The position numbers were made by a program, and so were the translations under genes. Below the pieces are notes generated by a model, which had not been told where the DNA came from, searched no databases, and was given only the letters and a program-made list of their open reading frames with translations. 64,000 nt of DNA from Ficedula albicollis (lineage: Eukaryota; Chordata; Aves; Passeriformes; Muscicapidae): contig NC_021684.1 of the NCBI RefSeq assembly GCF_000247815.1, positions 7,564,650-7,628,649 on the forward strand, read 5' to 3'. Within the stretch, counting starts at the first letter, position 1; the number at the start of each line of letters is the position of its first letter. Positions 26,285 through 48,859 of this stretch are shown piece by piece.

Positions 26285-26953
26285 CATGGCCACAGGATAC
26301 CCAGGGTGTCACTGCTTGAACTGATCTTACTTTGGCCTGAGTTAGGCACTGGCTCACTGGAGTGTCAAATAATAATCACAAATTACCACACTGTGGCAAA
26401 AAGAGCAAATACTTTGGGTTGCCAAGCCCTCTTTGGAATAGACAAATTACATGTGTATTTTAGCAGAAAGAGTAAGGAATTAAACAGGCTCAGAGATAAG
26501 AGTTACACTGGGTTAGGTGAATCCATGATTGAGGATTATTGGCCAGTCAGTGTTAAATGTAACTTAAGTTTTTTATGGCTATTCAAAATACCTCTAGTAG
26601 CATTTATGTTTGTATATTTTGAAAGCTTATTTATTACTGGGAAAAATAAAATTGTTAGATATTGAATATTTCCGAAAAATAAAGTCTTAACCTTGCTGGA
26701 ATATTTGCTAATCATTGAGTGGTCAGTATTTTACATTCCTGCTTGAGTAAAGATGTGAAATATCCTTCCTGCATGGGATACAAAGGCAGACATGAGGTGG
26801 AGAGAAGGTGATATTTCAAGAAACAAATTCACAAAGAGGGTGTTGGAATAGCCTGTATTATTTACAACCATGGTACATAAAGTTTTAAAGCCAAGTGATG
26901 TAGAACTTTTTTGTCTTTTTAAGAAGTGTCCTATCAAAATATTTGTTTCAGAA

Positions 26954-27129
26954 CTCTGTGTTTCAACTGCGTTTGTGACTATTTTAAATTTTAAAATTTG
27001 AATGTCCCAACATGGAAGATTATTTCTGTGCTTGCAGTCACCTCTGTGTTTCAACTGCGTTTGTGACTATTTTGAAATTTTAAAATTTGAATGTCCCAAC
27101 ATGAAAGATTATTTCTGTGCTTGCAGTCA
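26954..27129 (+). repeat. Tandem duplication, 87/88-bp unit
   Basis: Copy 1 is 26954-27040 and copy 2 is 27042-27129. The unit starts CTCTGTGTTTCAACTGCG and ends CTTGCAGTCA. The copies differ by one substitution and a small change in an A/T run. Confidence 0.92.
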
Positions 27130-27257
27130 TGGCACGGTTCCCCTTTGGTATTTTTGCCATTGTCGCAGGTTTCTTAAGCAGTGTTGTTCTGTATGTTTTG
27201 TCATTTCTGTAGGAAAACCTAGTGTATTTCTGGAAGTTCTGATAATATGTTAAGATA

Positions 27258-27258
<1 letters not shown>

Positions 27259-27310
<52 letters not shown>
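27259..27310 (+). repeat. (ATCT)13 microsatellite
   Basis: Fifty-two bases of perfect ATCT tetranucleotide repeat. Purity suggests it is length-polymorphic. Confidence 0.97.
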
Positions 27311-28922
27311 GTGTTAAACCATATATTTTGTTGATTTCTGTATAAAGGACATATAGTACATTTTGCCATTTTGTTCTGGTTTTGACTTGTGCCAGAAATA
27401 ATTATTTTGAGGTTTCTCTCATGCATTTACCATGCATCTTATTTGATAGTTCAATTCAGAAAAAACCCATTTATCTGCTGGACATAAAATGAATTATGGT
27501 AGCAATGGTGCTTAGCATTATGAGAGGATTAAAAACAGTCCCCAGTGAAAGTGTGCCATTCAAACAGCTCAGCTAAAATTTCTTCTCTCATCCCAAATGC
27601 TAACTGGACTTCAAACTGGAGCAAATAGTCCAGCAGAATAATGTAACATCACCTGAAAAAATATGCCCCTGCAACATCTCCCAGTGGGGGATGCAGCCAT
27701 GCATGGCATGTGGAATTAAAGGTGTGTCACATCCTGGCACATCAGCTGTGTCATTTCACCCACACTGTAGCATTGCAGACTAGGGGTGACATGCCACAGC
27801 TGAAAAGCCAGCATATGACAAGCTCTTCATTTAAATGAGTGTGCCAGATGCCAGGAAATTCTGTAGTCTCCACTGATGTTCTGTATAATCAGTCTCCAAG
27901 CCAGTGTGCTCTTTCCTGTGTGCTGTATTTTGAAACAGCACTTAGGCAGAACAATGATTATCTACACTTGAGGTGTGCATCTGGAATAGAATAATGCCAA
28001 GAACCCTCTCCCCACTATCCTGCCCCTACATCTGTAAATCATTTAAATATAGCCCTTTATTTCAGAGCTCCACATTTGCCAAGGAATATCAGAAATCCAC
28101 ATAAAGTCCCAAGTGCCAGATTTTGTGTCTGGATCTCTGATTTAGATGAATAATGTGTAAAAGTTCATGAGGTGTGAAACTGCATATAGATAGCTCCTAC
28201 TGCTTTGTGCACATGAGGACATCAATGTTTCTTCCAAGGTCAGTTCAATTTATGCTCACCAAATCCAATCAGAAATGTCTCCTGCCTTCAGACAAAGCAC
28301 ATGACTAAGAATTTTGTTCATTAGCTTACTGTTCCACCATACTCTCTTTTGAAAGTCTCGTATTAAAAGAGGGATGATGTGAAGACCATACTTTCTTAAA
28401 GATGTTATGATATATTGTAATAGTAATTTAAAAGTAAGGGTTGCTAGCTACTCTCACAGTCTTCATCTTCCATGTGCTTAAGAGCTATAAGCTAGATTCA
28501 ATATTAAATTTGGTTCTAAGACTTGTTTAAAAAATAATGGCAATGGCTGCAGACATACCTATGCTGTTTTTTATACATGTTTCAAATATACTCACCCATT
28601 CTTTATTTGGACTCATCCATCCCATTATTTGGAATCATGTTTATAACAAAATGTATTTTTTTTTCCTGTTCAAAACAATTAGTTGATCTTATAAATTGGC
28701 CAATAGAATTTTTCACTGAAAATTGTATTGCAATTAATAGCACTGTCAGTCCTTGTAACTGTGAATTGTTGATAACTGCAGGCTATTGCTAATGCCACAA
28801 CAAAGAGTTGTTTTTACAGCATGCAGCTACATACTAAAGAGCTTACTGACTGGGTTTGATTAAACTGTTTTGGATAAAAGAATAGGCTTATACAAAATGG
28901 AAGTTGACCAAAAGGTGTGATC
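27311..28922. other. non-coding stretch, nothing recognised
   Basis: No repeat family, RNA gene or supported exon seen. Confidence 0.55.
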
Positions 28923-29093
28923 ACTGAAAAACATGAGATAAATAAAAGTAACTGTTAGAGTGGTGCAAGGAGAAGAATTCATACCCTTTATTTAATGTTT
29001 ATTTATTGACTGAAAAACATGAGATAAATAAAAGTAACTGCTAGAGTGGTGCAAGGAGAAGAATTCATACTCTTTATTTAATGTTTATTTATT
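28923..29093 (+). repeat. Tandem duplication, 85-bp unit
   Basis: Copy 1 is 28923-29007 and copy 2 is 29009-29093, one base apart with two mismatches. The unit starts ACTGAAAAACATGAGATAAA. Confidence 0.94.
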
Positions 29094-31548
29094 ATATCTC
29101 ATTTATAGTTCATTGGTTCAAATATATTCCAGAAACAGAAAGTTATTTACATTTGAAAATGTTGAGCTATTCAGTGCAAAGTGATGTCTCTGTTCATGTG
29201 CTTTGTGTCATAATAACTTCCACATTGAAGTTTTAGATCCCTTGCTGGTAGCTCATCAAAAAGTGTAAGGATTAGCATGAGTAATACAGATTTATGTCTT
29301 CCATGATCCAGGAATATTCTTTTGTGGAAAAGGAAAAGACATGTCAAGTCTTACTTTCCAGCAAAGCTTTTCTCTGTAACTGATCAGGTCTGGGTGTCAC
29401 AGAACCTGAATCCGACCAGAATTCTAAAATGATTCTCTTAATCCTTAGTCACCATTCTTCTCTGTGACTGCTAATAACTTGCAAAATTAAGTGCAAATAA
29501 TTTTGCTGCACTCCTTTTTTTTTTTTTTTTAAATCATAATCTCTGAGAAGCTGTTGATGAGAACAAATGGTTCTGAAATGGGGTTTATGAGTTTCTGGCT
29601 GTTTTGGAGAATAGGACACGAGGATTAAATCAGTAGCTAACACAACATAACAAATGACTAAATGAGGCATTGTTTATGTCTCATGTTGACATAAAAGCTG
29701 TTACCTGCTGTATTATTTCTGCACTGGAATTTCTGCAGCACTTACTTTTAAACCCACACTAAAGTGAATAGCCATAGACAGGGAATGCTAAAAGTCCAAC
29801 ACAATCCATGACTCGATAATAAGTACCCTTGCTTCAACTTTAGGGTAAGACAAAAAACCATAATCATGGTGGGTAGACACATTTACTTCACTTTTAGTGC
29901 TGTTTGTATAGTCAGGGAGCTCTAAGCTGCAGATGTTCCTAGAAGTCAGGAGGCAACAGTGGCTTGAGAGAACTTCCCTGTGAATTTCACATTTTAGAGT
30001 TCCAGCCGTTGCTGTGGCCCATCCTTTATGTGCTGTAGTTTTGAGTAAGGTAAACCAGGCACACTCAAAGACAGGAAGGTTTTCACATATCAATGATCCT
30101 GATTTTTCAGATTTACCTATGGATTCCTTCTAGGCTTTTTTTCCCCTCCCTGAAAGTGTGTTTGTATTTCTTAAGCACAAATATACTCTATTTCTAGCCA
30201 GGAGATTAAAAATGTAAATGTGTTGTTCCCTGAGATGTTTGTATCTTTTTGTGGGTTTACTGGTAGGAAAGAAAAGCTGACCAGAATTTTAAGAAATATT
30301 TACATATATGAGTTGAAATGTTGCTAACTGCAAGAAGAAAGATTCTGCTTTCAGCTTACAAGAGGTATTTTTAATGCCAACTTTAATTAAGTTTTGCAAA
30401 TGTTATATTACTAAGGAACACAAGGTTCCGATAAGAGGGAAATTTTTTAAGGCTGGAATGATTCTTTAAAGTCTTCAATATTTGAATAATTAGTATCAGT
30501 GCTGTCCCTTGAAAATCACAGTAAAAAATGTCTTCAAATTCCTGCGGAAGTAAAACATATTTATTTGGATCACAAAATACATATGTGTTAACTTTGTTTA
30601 AGAAATAATACCTGTTCTAACCACAGTGAATTTAAAACTGTCAGAATTTATGCAAAAAAAACCCCAACCCAACATTGGCTCCACTTGCTTGATCATGTGA
30701 ATGAAATTTCAGATATGCATTTCCTGTTATAGTTGCATAGGGTATAAACTTCTTCTGTTTTACCTTTTTAACTCAGTCAAATTGCACAAGAATGAGTTTT
30801 GCATGCCTAATGAAGAACAGCTCAGAAGATTAGGAACAAGGAATTTTTGTAGCAATAACATAAATTTCAGATATGTGAGTGCAGAAATTGTTGCTTAGCC
30901 ACAAATGGTTTCTGTCAGATTCAGGTTTTATCTTGGATATTCCTGAAGGAATCAGGATTAACATAATGAGAATGTTCATGAACCATCTCATCATAATTTT
31001 AGAAATTTCAGTGCTGAATAGGACACTAGGCTTTATTATAAAGCCTCATGACTGAGACTTTTTATTTTATAAAATATATTTGCCCCATGTAGTTTCATTT
31101 GCATTTATTTTCCTGTTTGTCAGCTATTTTTGTATTATCTAGAATTTGAAAAAAGGAGACAAAGCACCAGCAAAATTCTGATCACTAATGTTGATGATTG
31201 TATCATCCAAAATAGCAAGCAATTGCAGGTTCTCTGTATTTCCTAGTGCCCTTTGTACTGGACGTGTCTAAGGGGAGGTTCATTTTATATTATTGTGAGT
31301 TACAAGTAATTACAACTAATTCCAAGAATTAATGGAATTGAAAATATCCATCATGTGAATTTTATGGTAGGATGAGAAGCTGTGCATCACTTTTAAATTT
31401 GGCAATCAAAATAAATCAATCATAGAGGAGTAAGCATGTATAATATGCATTAGTCTTCGATGAAACTATCTGGATGGAAGCGTTTTTAAAATATGAAATA
31501 TTTGCAGTGACACAAAAACATCTGATAAGATTTTTCATAGGCTTTTTT
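29094..31548. other. non-coding stretch, nothing recognised
   Basis: AT-rich. A pure T run lies near 29515-29531. No supported gene. Confidence 0.55.
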
Positions 31549-31668
31549 CCTTTCCCACATCAAAACCACAGAGCAAATGTGATATAGTTGAAGAACTGAT
31601 GATCAAGGCCTTTCCCACATCAAAACCACAGAGCAAATGTGGTATAGTTGAAGAACTGATGATAAAGG
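31549..31668 (+). repeat. Perfectly abutting tandem duplication, 60-bp unit
   Basis: 31549-31608 is repeated at 31609-31668 with no spacer and two mismatches. The unit starts CCTTTCCCACATCAAAACC. Confidence 0.95.
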
Positions 31669-31990
31669 GGTTTTTCTGTTTCATCCAAGGTATTGACAAT
31701 TTCTACTGCAGCTTTATATCTCTACATGAGTGTGCAGCATTTTCTCTTTATTCTTCCTCCTTTTTACAGCTTTTAAGCTATTTTCCTTCCTCTAGTCTGA
31801 TTCCACTACTTTTCGGGTAAAGATGGAGAATGATCCTTCACAAGGGAAGCAGGTTTGCCATCAGAGATGACATCACAATTTCTTTAAATGCTTCTGTTAC
31901 TAATATAAAAACATTTTGTCTAAAAGAGTTTATTTTGTAAAAGAACTCTCTTGGAAATTCATCTGTGCTCCAGTTCAAATATGTTCTTAC

Positions 31991-32099
31991 CTCCTTTTCT
32001 TTGTAGAGGAATGGTAACCCACCTTTCTCTAGACCCAACATGGACAAAAGTAGCATTACTTGTTGCTGATGGTGTGGATTTAAATAAAACAAACTCTTT
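31991..32099 (-). CDS. Possible internal exon, unidentified protein
   Basis: On the minus strand an acceptor TCTCAAATATTTCAG (ending at 32100) and a good donor GAG/GTAAGAAC (intron from 31990) bound 109 bases. Two frames are fully open. One reads KEFVLFKSTPSATSNATF, then VHVGSRERWVTIPLQRKG plus one base. The other reads KSLFYLNPHHQQQVMLLLSM and onward, ending on a codon boundary. No motif identifies either. With two open frames, coding status and frame are both uncertain. Confidence 0.27.
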
Positions 32100-32227
32100 C
32101 TGAAATATTTGAGAATTTATAGAGCATGGAGCAGTTTTCTATCTCAGAAAAAGCAATGTATTTAATGAAGACATCAACATGATTGGCACAGATGGCAGTG
32201 AAGTAGATTTTTCCCATTGTGAAATTG

Positions 32228-32471
32228 ATGGCAAGTCCTTCCTCTGCTGTCTTCTGCAAATTATTTTCCCTTCCTAAACTCTTGTTTCAAGAAGTCCTTC
32301 CTGCTGTGAGAAATGTATTCGTTTGGTTACCTAACACTTATTTAATGACATGGCAAGTCCTTCCTCTGCTGTCTTCTGCAAATTATTTTCCCTTCCTAAA
32401 CTCTTGTTTCAAGAAGTCCTTCCTGCTGTGAGAAATGTATTGGTTTGGTTACCTAACACTTATTTAATGAC
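32228..32471 (+). repeat. Perfectly abutting tandem duplication, 122-bp unit
   Basis: 32228-32349 is repeated at 32350-32471 with no spacer and a single mismatch (TTCG against TTGG). The unit contains GGCAAGTCCTTCCTCTGCTG. Confidence 0.96.
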
Positions 32472-32596
32472 ATGGATAAAAGCACACATGGAATTTTGGA
32501 GGACTAGGTGAGCTCTGTCACAGACAGCAGGACCCATGGATAAAAGCACACATGGAATTTTGGAGGTCTAGGTGAGCTCTGTCACAGACAGCAGGA
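32471..32596 (+). repeat. Near-tandem duplication, 62-bp unit, abutting the previous one
   Basis: 32471-32532 is repeated at 32535-32596 with two spacer bases and one mismatch. The unit starts CATGGATAAAAGCACACATG. It begins exactly where the 122-bp duplication ends. Confidence 0.95.
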
Positions 32597-41291
<8,695 letters not shown>

Positions 41292-41553
41292 CACACAGAG
41301 GTAAACAGTGTAACCATGAGAGAGATTTGGTTTAGATCATTACTCCAGTGAACACAGTGCCCTATAAGTTTGCCAATGTAATACTGGTTTCCGTAGCATA
41401 GGACATGAGTAGTAAAACATACCACACAGAGGTAAACAGTGTAACCATGAGAGAGGTTTGGTTTAGATCATTACTGCAGTGAACACAATGCCCTATAAAT
41501 TTGCCAATGTAATACTGGTTTCCATAGCATAGGACATGAGTAGTAAAACATAC
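41292..41553 (+). repeat. Perfectly abutting tandem duplication, 131-bp unit
   Basis: 41292-41422 is repeated at 41423-41553 with no spacer and five mismatches (about 4 percent). The unit starts CACACAGAGGTAAACAGTGT. It is the longest and among the most diverged two-copy duplications here. Confidence 0.96.
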
Positions 41554-44206
41554 AAGTGTCCATTTAAGTTTAGAAATAAGTGTGAAAGGGAATTTATATA
41601 AAATATACTTCTGCTATATGTTTAACAAATGGTACCTGTTGATTTGTGCCACTCATCTGGAGCACCTTGGGCATATCTTCCAAGTCTAGAGTTTGTAGAA
41701 ATTATGAAATAAAAGCTGAAATGGCTCTTAAGATCTGGTTGAATTCATTTCCCATTCTGTTATCATTTATCCCTCGAGGAGTTATATTTTGGATACGAAT
41801 GGAAATGCCCTTGTTGCTGTGCCTGACTAGATGCAGAAAGCAAACAAAAATTAAAACACAATTTAAAAAAATGAAGGATTTACAAAATCTTTCCCCTCAA
41901 AGGATTTACTGGACAAAAGGAGGAGAAATAATGTGGGAGATTTAATTCCTCAGTAGCTTCTGTTTCTGCCTTCTCTCCTATGACACATGGTAGGTGTAGG
42001 CTTCTGGCTTCTGCAGTATCTCCTGAGGAGCCAAAGGCTGCACAGCCTAAGAAACTGAGAGTGGACTAGCATGTGCATCCCTTTCATCTGGCCTCAGATC
42101 AATCCCTCACTCATCCCTTTGGTGAAGTATTTTATCAGTGTTTATATCAAAGTACCTGAATATCATATTTTTAGAAATATTTCCAAGGATGGCTTAAAAT
42201 TATGGCCACTGATCCTATAGGTCTCTTGTTTTTCATGAAGTGGGTGAGACTAACTGTGATTTAATCAGATCTTTCTTTCCTAATGCATCAGTTTGCACAG
42301 AGATAGTTCCCATCTGTGCATCTTTTCTTTTTGCCTTAGGGAATTTAGCAGGAAACCTAGTACACATTCAAACAGTGCAGCAGAGTTTAGTGATTTGTAT
42401 TCTGGTCACATCATAAATAATCCTCCCAATGCTTGTTCCAATATATAGTAAACACATTTGGGAAAATACACACTACTGTATTGCGTGGAGTTGATTTGGG
42501 ATCACTAAAGTAATATTAAACCAGCATGTTTGTAGTTCCTTCTTAAAATTTTAACCATGTGGGAGAGAGGTATTTCTGAAACTATCTGATAGATAATAGT
42601 GAACACTAATATTTCTTTTCCTTGAATAGACAATCCTTTTTTTGGATATTGGAATTTAATTTTATTTCTTATCTTTGCCTCACGAGCACACACAGAATCC
42701 ATAAACTGAAACAGCAAAGCAGAATCAAGTGCTTGAACACATCCTAAAAGGACAAATACCTTGTTCATAACAACAGCCAGAGCTGAGCAGTGAAAGTTTC
42801 AGTACTTTTAAAAAGCAAGGCTCTTAACAAAGAATTTAAAATTTGGTTTTAGTAGCTTTAATTACAGGTAGTTTTTTTTTTATGTCAAACATTAGTGGAA
42901 GGAAGAGTAAAGGAAGTCAGAGGTGGTTAAATGAGGATTCCTTATCCTATCATGGGCCCAGCCAACTAAACAGCTAAGATATCTGTACTTGACTATCTTG
43001 AGAGAAACATGAAAGCTACTGTAACCTCAAATTCCTTCCTTTCACATCCTGCTCCAGATAGAAGACCCAATCCTGTTTCCAGCTCCATGTACTTGGTGCC
43101 AGTATAATGTGGTTTCCTACTTACTCACTTGCACTGAGCAGTGTATTACGCTTGTTCCTCTCAATATCTTGATTCATGAGGAATTTGCAAGGATATAAAA
43201 TCCCTGAAATGCCAAAGGTGTTTTTCAGTTGCTGATTAGGTTATTAGAAATCAACTTCTTACTTTAAAAAAAAGTGGGAAAATATCTGTTACCTCCAAGA
43301 TGTTGCAATTATTTGTGCCATATATAGTAATTATTTTAACGCTTAATAAAAAATAGAGATGTAAGTTAATATATGAAGAAGACTAGGCAGCAGAGGGCAG
43401 ACAGCAAGGCAGCTGCAAGACCAAGTAGTCCTGAATTTAAATCAAGGCTGGATTGAACCTCTGCATTTTATGGACAAAAATATATTATTTTTTTGGAGTC
43501 AGAACCTTACAAAAACATCTCATTTTTAGATCTGTTCAATAGACAAACAGTATTTTTGCACAGTCATTTTTAATATTTAAACTCCAGTGGAAGTCCTTCT
43601 GTGCAAGGCAGGTCTCTTCTAAAACCCATGGTAAAATTTTTTAAAAAAGCCCCTCAAAGAATCTTTAGAGCAAATATATTTTGTTCTAAAACCAGACATC
43701 CAGAGACAAGTTCCATTTCTCGTTAACTGACTTTTCATTAATGAAAGTTCTTCTAGGCTTTTTCAGTGTTTTTACATATTTATTTGTTCACAGAATTATT
43801 TGATTTCTTAATTGTGCTACTCATGTGGGGCAGATTTCAAGGATGAGATTTCAGACTACACATCCAGGTGATTTCACTAACCTACCATATCTGCTAAGTT
43901 TTCTCCATGAAATTATTTTTCTGGGTGTATTTTAAGTGATGTGGAATTAAAAGGGGTCTAAAAAGCTTTTTGTTCAGGAATTGTATTGAGTAAATGTACT
44001 TCTTTTTCCTCTGCATCTTACCAAGGACAAAGCTGTAAATAATAGTGTATGCTCTAAGATGGCCATGACTGCTATGAAAGTTGACATAATTTGGAATTTT
44101 ATTTGGTTGGTTGAGGAATGAAGGGAGAACGAAGAGAAGAAGCAAAGAGGCACAGGCCTGAATAACTCCAAATGCCTCTTGGCATCTGAACTATTCAATA
44201 TTTAAC
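41554..44206. other. non-coding stretch, nothing recognised
   Basis: AT-rich with no supported gene. It ends at a CR1 fragment. Confidence 0.55.
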
Positions 44207-44303
44207 AGAATCATAGAGTAGTTTATATTGGAATGGACCTTTAAAGATCATTCAGTCCAAAGACCCTGCAATGGGCAGGGGCATCTTTCAGTAGAGTAGG
44301 TTG
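44207..44303 (-). mobile_element. CR1 LINE 3'-end fragment
   Basis: AGAATCATAGAGTAGTTTAT, then TTGGAATGGACCTTTAAAG, and ATGGGCAGGGGCATC match the reverse complement of the avian CR1 3' end. The element therefore runs on the minus strand and its 3' end is at the left. Similarity fades after about 44303, so this is a truncated, old copy without the reverse transcriptase region, as is usual for CR1. Confidence 0.85.
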
Positions 44304-47300
44304 ATAGATGTAAATACTTTGTGATGCTTAAGATCTTGCTTTAATGGTTCTGGCAGTTGCATTTGGAAGACTGAGCCTTATTAAGGGTCAGAGCAGTGGC
44401 TTTGGGCAGGTGCTTGTTCTCTGACCTTTTCCTCAGAGACATGCATCTCTCTGGATCAAAATAAACTAGTTAACTCCTGCATTTCCTTTACAATAATGCT
44501 CAGAAAGAAACAAAGCATTTATTCTGCAAGGTTACCAGCATTAGCTAACATAATAAGAGAAGTTTGTTTTAATGCAATAGTACTTGGGAGAGAATTGTGC
44601 AAGATTTAGGGTAGGACACCCACACAAACCTGTGCTCAGGCAACTTGTAAAGTTTCTTAACATGCACATGTTGCACAGCAAGGCTTCTTATTCAAGCCAG
44701 AAGACCTGAACACTGCTGAAATATCAGAACCAGTGTTTTTGTGCGTTTAGACATGAGGTTCAGTGCTGACATACAGCAATAATGGCTTCAGATATTTTAA
44801 TCAGAACACCTCCATCTGAAAAATATTTACAATTTACTCAGTTTATTTGGACCCAATCTGTATCTATTAAGCATTTTTAGCACTTACTATTATCACCATC
44901 ATGTGTTGGGTTAATCCACATTCTTGAGCTCAGATTACTCATGTCCATGACAGTAGTGCCTAGGGAACAACACAGATCAGGGGTAATGGTAGAGATAATG
45001 TGTTTTGGTATTTTATCACACATAACAGTTGTCTGTCTCTGCCCCCAAAGCACCTCATCTGTCTGTCTCTTCTGTTAGACACAATTTTTTTTAGTAAAGA
45101 AATAGAAGAGATCTAATTTTGCAGGACAGTCAAATTACACTTCTGTAGACTCAGAAAATTCAGTACTATTACAAACAAAATCATCACCTAATGAAAAAAT
45201 AATAATAAAAAAGGGTTTTTTTTTTAAACCATAACAATTCTTTACTGTTGAAAACAGAACAAGTTGCAGAGATTAAATTTGTAGTAAATAAGTAGATAAG
45301 TACAAACTAGTAAATCTTTTAACAGGTTTTATGTGGTTAAAAAACCCCCCACACACCTGGTCCTCATTGAGTTCATCATTATTGTCCCCACCTGGGACCA
45401 ATCTGCACATGAGATTCAGGTTCTTTGTAAACAAGCAGCCAGGTTATAAGAGATGAGGTTGGCTGTCAAGGAAGAGGTGGAGTGGAAGAAAAAGAGAGGG
45501 GAGAAGGTAGAGTGCAATACAAAGGAGTTGTTGGAGTTCATCCTGTTAAGTTTTCTTACTGTAAGAAAGTTGTTATAATTTGTGAGAAGACAGATGTGGG
45601 GCTTGCATGTTGGGTAAGTAAATGTTCCTATCCTCAGTTGCAGTCCACCTAACTTCTGTTCATCCTGGTTTGGTGTGGTTTTTCTTAAATTTTATTTGTC
45701 TTTCTCGCATGTACCCTTGTGTTCTTTACAATCTTTAAATTCAATAGAGTGTATGTTGTTATGTGCCATGAGAAATCTCTGGTAATGCATTGTTGCTGCA
45801 TATAATGAAAAGGCTTTACAATTTTGCAGAACAGAACTTTAAGCTAGGGACAAAGCCAGGCATAGGAAGATATTCTGACTTTTCATAAGTGCATAGAAAT
45901 GGAGTCTTCTCACTTTAGCCACTAGTCAGGTGTTAGCCCCTGGGCTCCTCCTCTAGAATTACATATAGAGTTGTGATATTGAGAATCTGTGGGCTACTTT
46001 TAAAAGGTGTAAAAAGTAGCTACTGTCAATAAACTTGTTTTTGCCATATGGGGGCTTTAGTTGAAAACAGCTGAAAATGACTGATGTAAACAATAATGCA
46101 CCTGTGTGAACTCTCTGTAATTTCTCCATAACCCCTTGTACACTGCTTGGATCAGAATCCCTGAGGGGATCTTGTCCTCCTTCTCCTGCCTGTAACATTC
46201 CTGCTGAATCATGTAAGTGCTTATTTTCTGACTTAGCAGTCAATGCCCTTCTGGTCTCCAAAATATGTTGTGGGGCCTTTTTGTTCCTCCTTTACAAAGT
46301 TTTTGTATGGCAGGTTTGCTCTGAAGGTCTAAGTGCCCATCCAGGAGGTTATGTGGTCACCCCCTTCGAGTTCCAATATGGAAATTTGTCTTGCAATTAG
46401 TGGGAATGACTTTTGCACAGTGGCATCTTTCTGGAATACATCACTTAAAGGTTTAAAAACTGAAGTTAAGCCTTGGTTGTTTACAGAAGTCTCTCTTGTG
46501 TCACCATGGAGATGAGCGTTTTTCACTCCTTTTTGTGATGTTTAGTAAGCCTGCAGTTGGACATGGACATATCTCAATTCCAAGTGTTAGAAAATGTCTG
46601 TGGTACAACAGCTTCAAGTTCATCACAAGCCATCCAGTGTAGTTGGGGTAGAAGCTGTTTTCTTCCCTCATCCCCATGCTAATTATGACTCCTCCTAGAA
46701 AGATATATTTCATTTTGGGTCCTACAGATGAGGCAATTCAGCCTGGATTGCTGCATTATTATTATGTTCAGTTGTTATCCCCTGACTTTTTGTACTGCTG
46801 AATCACCCTATCTCATCTCAGAGTGCCTTTGCTTGTGATCAGGTGGTTTAGTGACCTTGGTACCTACAGGAGTTTACTTTGGGTTGCTGTAAGAAATATG
46901 ATGTTAAAGGCTCTTCAGAACAAAACTGTAAAGTTGTGACTCCCTGACCAATACAGACTGGACAAAGAAAAGGATTTGAAGACAAAGAAGGTTTAATAAT
47001 ACCTTGTTTGTACCTGGCATGTCACTCCAGTCTTAGATAGATATGACTTACCTTTGGCATCCTTTGCTCAGTTCTCTTGGGGCCCAAATTACAATCTGCT
47101 TGCTGCAGCCTCTGCCTGTGTGAGATTGCTGCAGCTGACAGCTGCACAGCTCAGCACTGGCCAGCGAGCCAACAGCAGTGAGTTTGCAGACGTGCTTGTG
47201 CTCTGCCTCTCTCTTGCAAACTTAAAATAAAATTCTGTGGGCAGATGATACTGGTGGTGACTGAGTTTACACATATCTGCTTTTAGCATGTCAGATAAAT

Positions 47301-48154
47301 GCATCTATATACAGATTTAATAATCTATTAAAAGAAAAGTGATGCTGATTTTTCTTTTGTTTTCCCTTGCCCTTTTATTGTCATCTCTTTTCTGTTATGT
47401 GAAAGAATGGCTTGGGGGGATGATGGTGGGGGAGACAAACAGAGAAAAGTATGATTTTTTTTTTTAAAGTTATGGCAATACCTTTAGGAGTACGTACTTC
47501 ACTGTCTTGACTTCAGCAAAGCAAATGCCATGTACTGCCAGGACTGTAATGTATAGCATGGAGAAGACTGTACCATGTGCTTAATTTTGAGAATAGAAAA
47601 ATAAAATAAAAATATTTTTAATTTGCTAGTGAAACTTTCTAGTCCTGTTCAATAGTTTGGAAAAATAATTTCCAAGATCTCTGAAGTACATGAAGTTCAT
47701 GTCCACTATGTAGAAGTACTTATACACGTCTGTGCTAGTGAAAACAGAATTTCCTAATATAAATTTTACTTTTTGATTGATCTCATCATTTCATATCACT
47801 GGCAGTTTTGGGGGAGGAAAAGCTTAATGATATGGTGAGGTAAAAATACCAGTGGGACTCTAGTATGTATTTGACACAGAGCAGTGTAAGGACTGAGGCA
47901 CCCAGACCATCAGGGAATCTGAATTGTTTCCTCACAGAAATGAGCTGGGTTTATGCAGTTCTTCAAGACACATTACTTCCTTCCATGGTGATTCTCACTA
48001 AGCCACCTATCACACATTGCCATGTCAGTAACAGACATTCTAAATGTCCTTCCATGGGCTGGTGATGTGTCTGTCAGCTTCCCCAGGCTCCTCTGCAGGG
48101 CTCTGCTGCCTGGTGCCTCCTGTCCCAGAGAGAAAAAAATGATTGGAGAAAAGA
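44304..48154. other. non-coding stretch with one weak exon candidate
   Basis: AT-rich sequence. A GC-richer segment near 47095-47220 adjoins the minus-strand candidate 47052-47102. A segment at about 45340-45640 (polypurine, then a GTAAGT site) looked LTR-like but could not be assigned. Confidence 0.45.
47052..47102 (-). CDS. Possible 51-bp exon
   Basis: A strong donor CCAAAG/GTAAGTCA (intron from 47051, minus strand) follows 17 open codons reading QADCNLGPKRTEQRMPK after an acceptor-like CTGCAG. The frame is in phase at both ends. The acceptor has no good pyrimidine tract, and the interval is short enough to be chance. Confidence 0.17.

Positions 48155-48859
<705 letters not shown>

Noticed and set aside
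45340..45640. Possible LTR with polypurine tract
   Set aside because: No matching family remembered, no clear termini and no target-site duplication.
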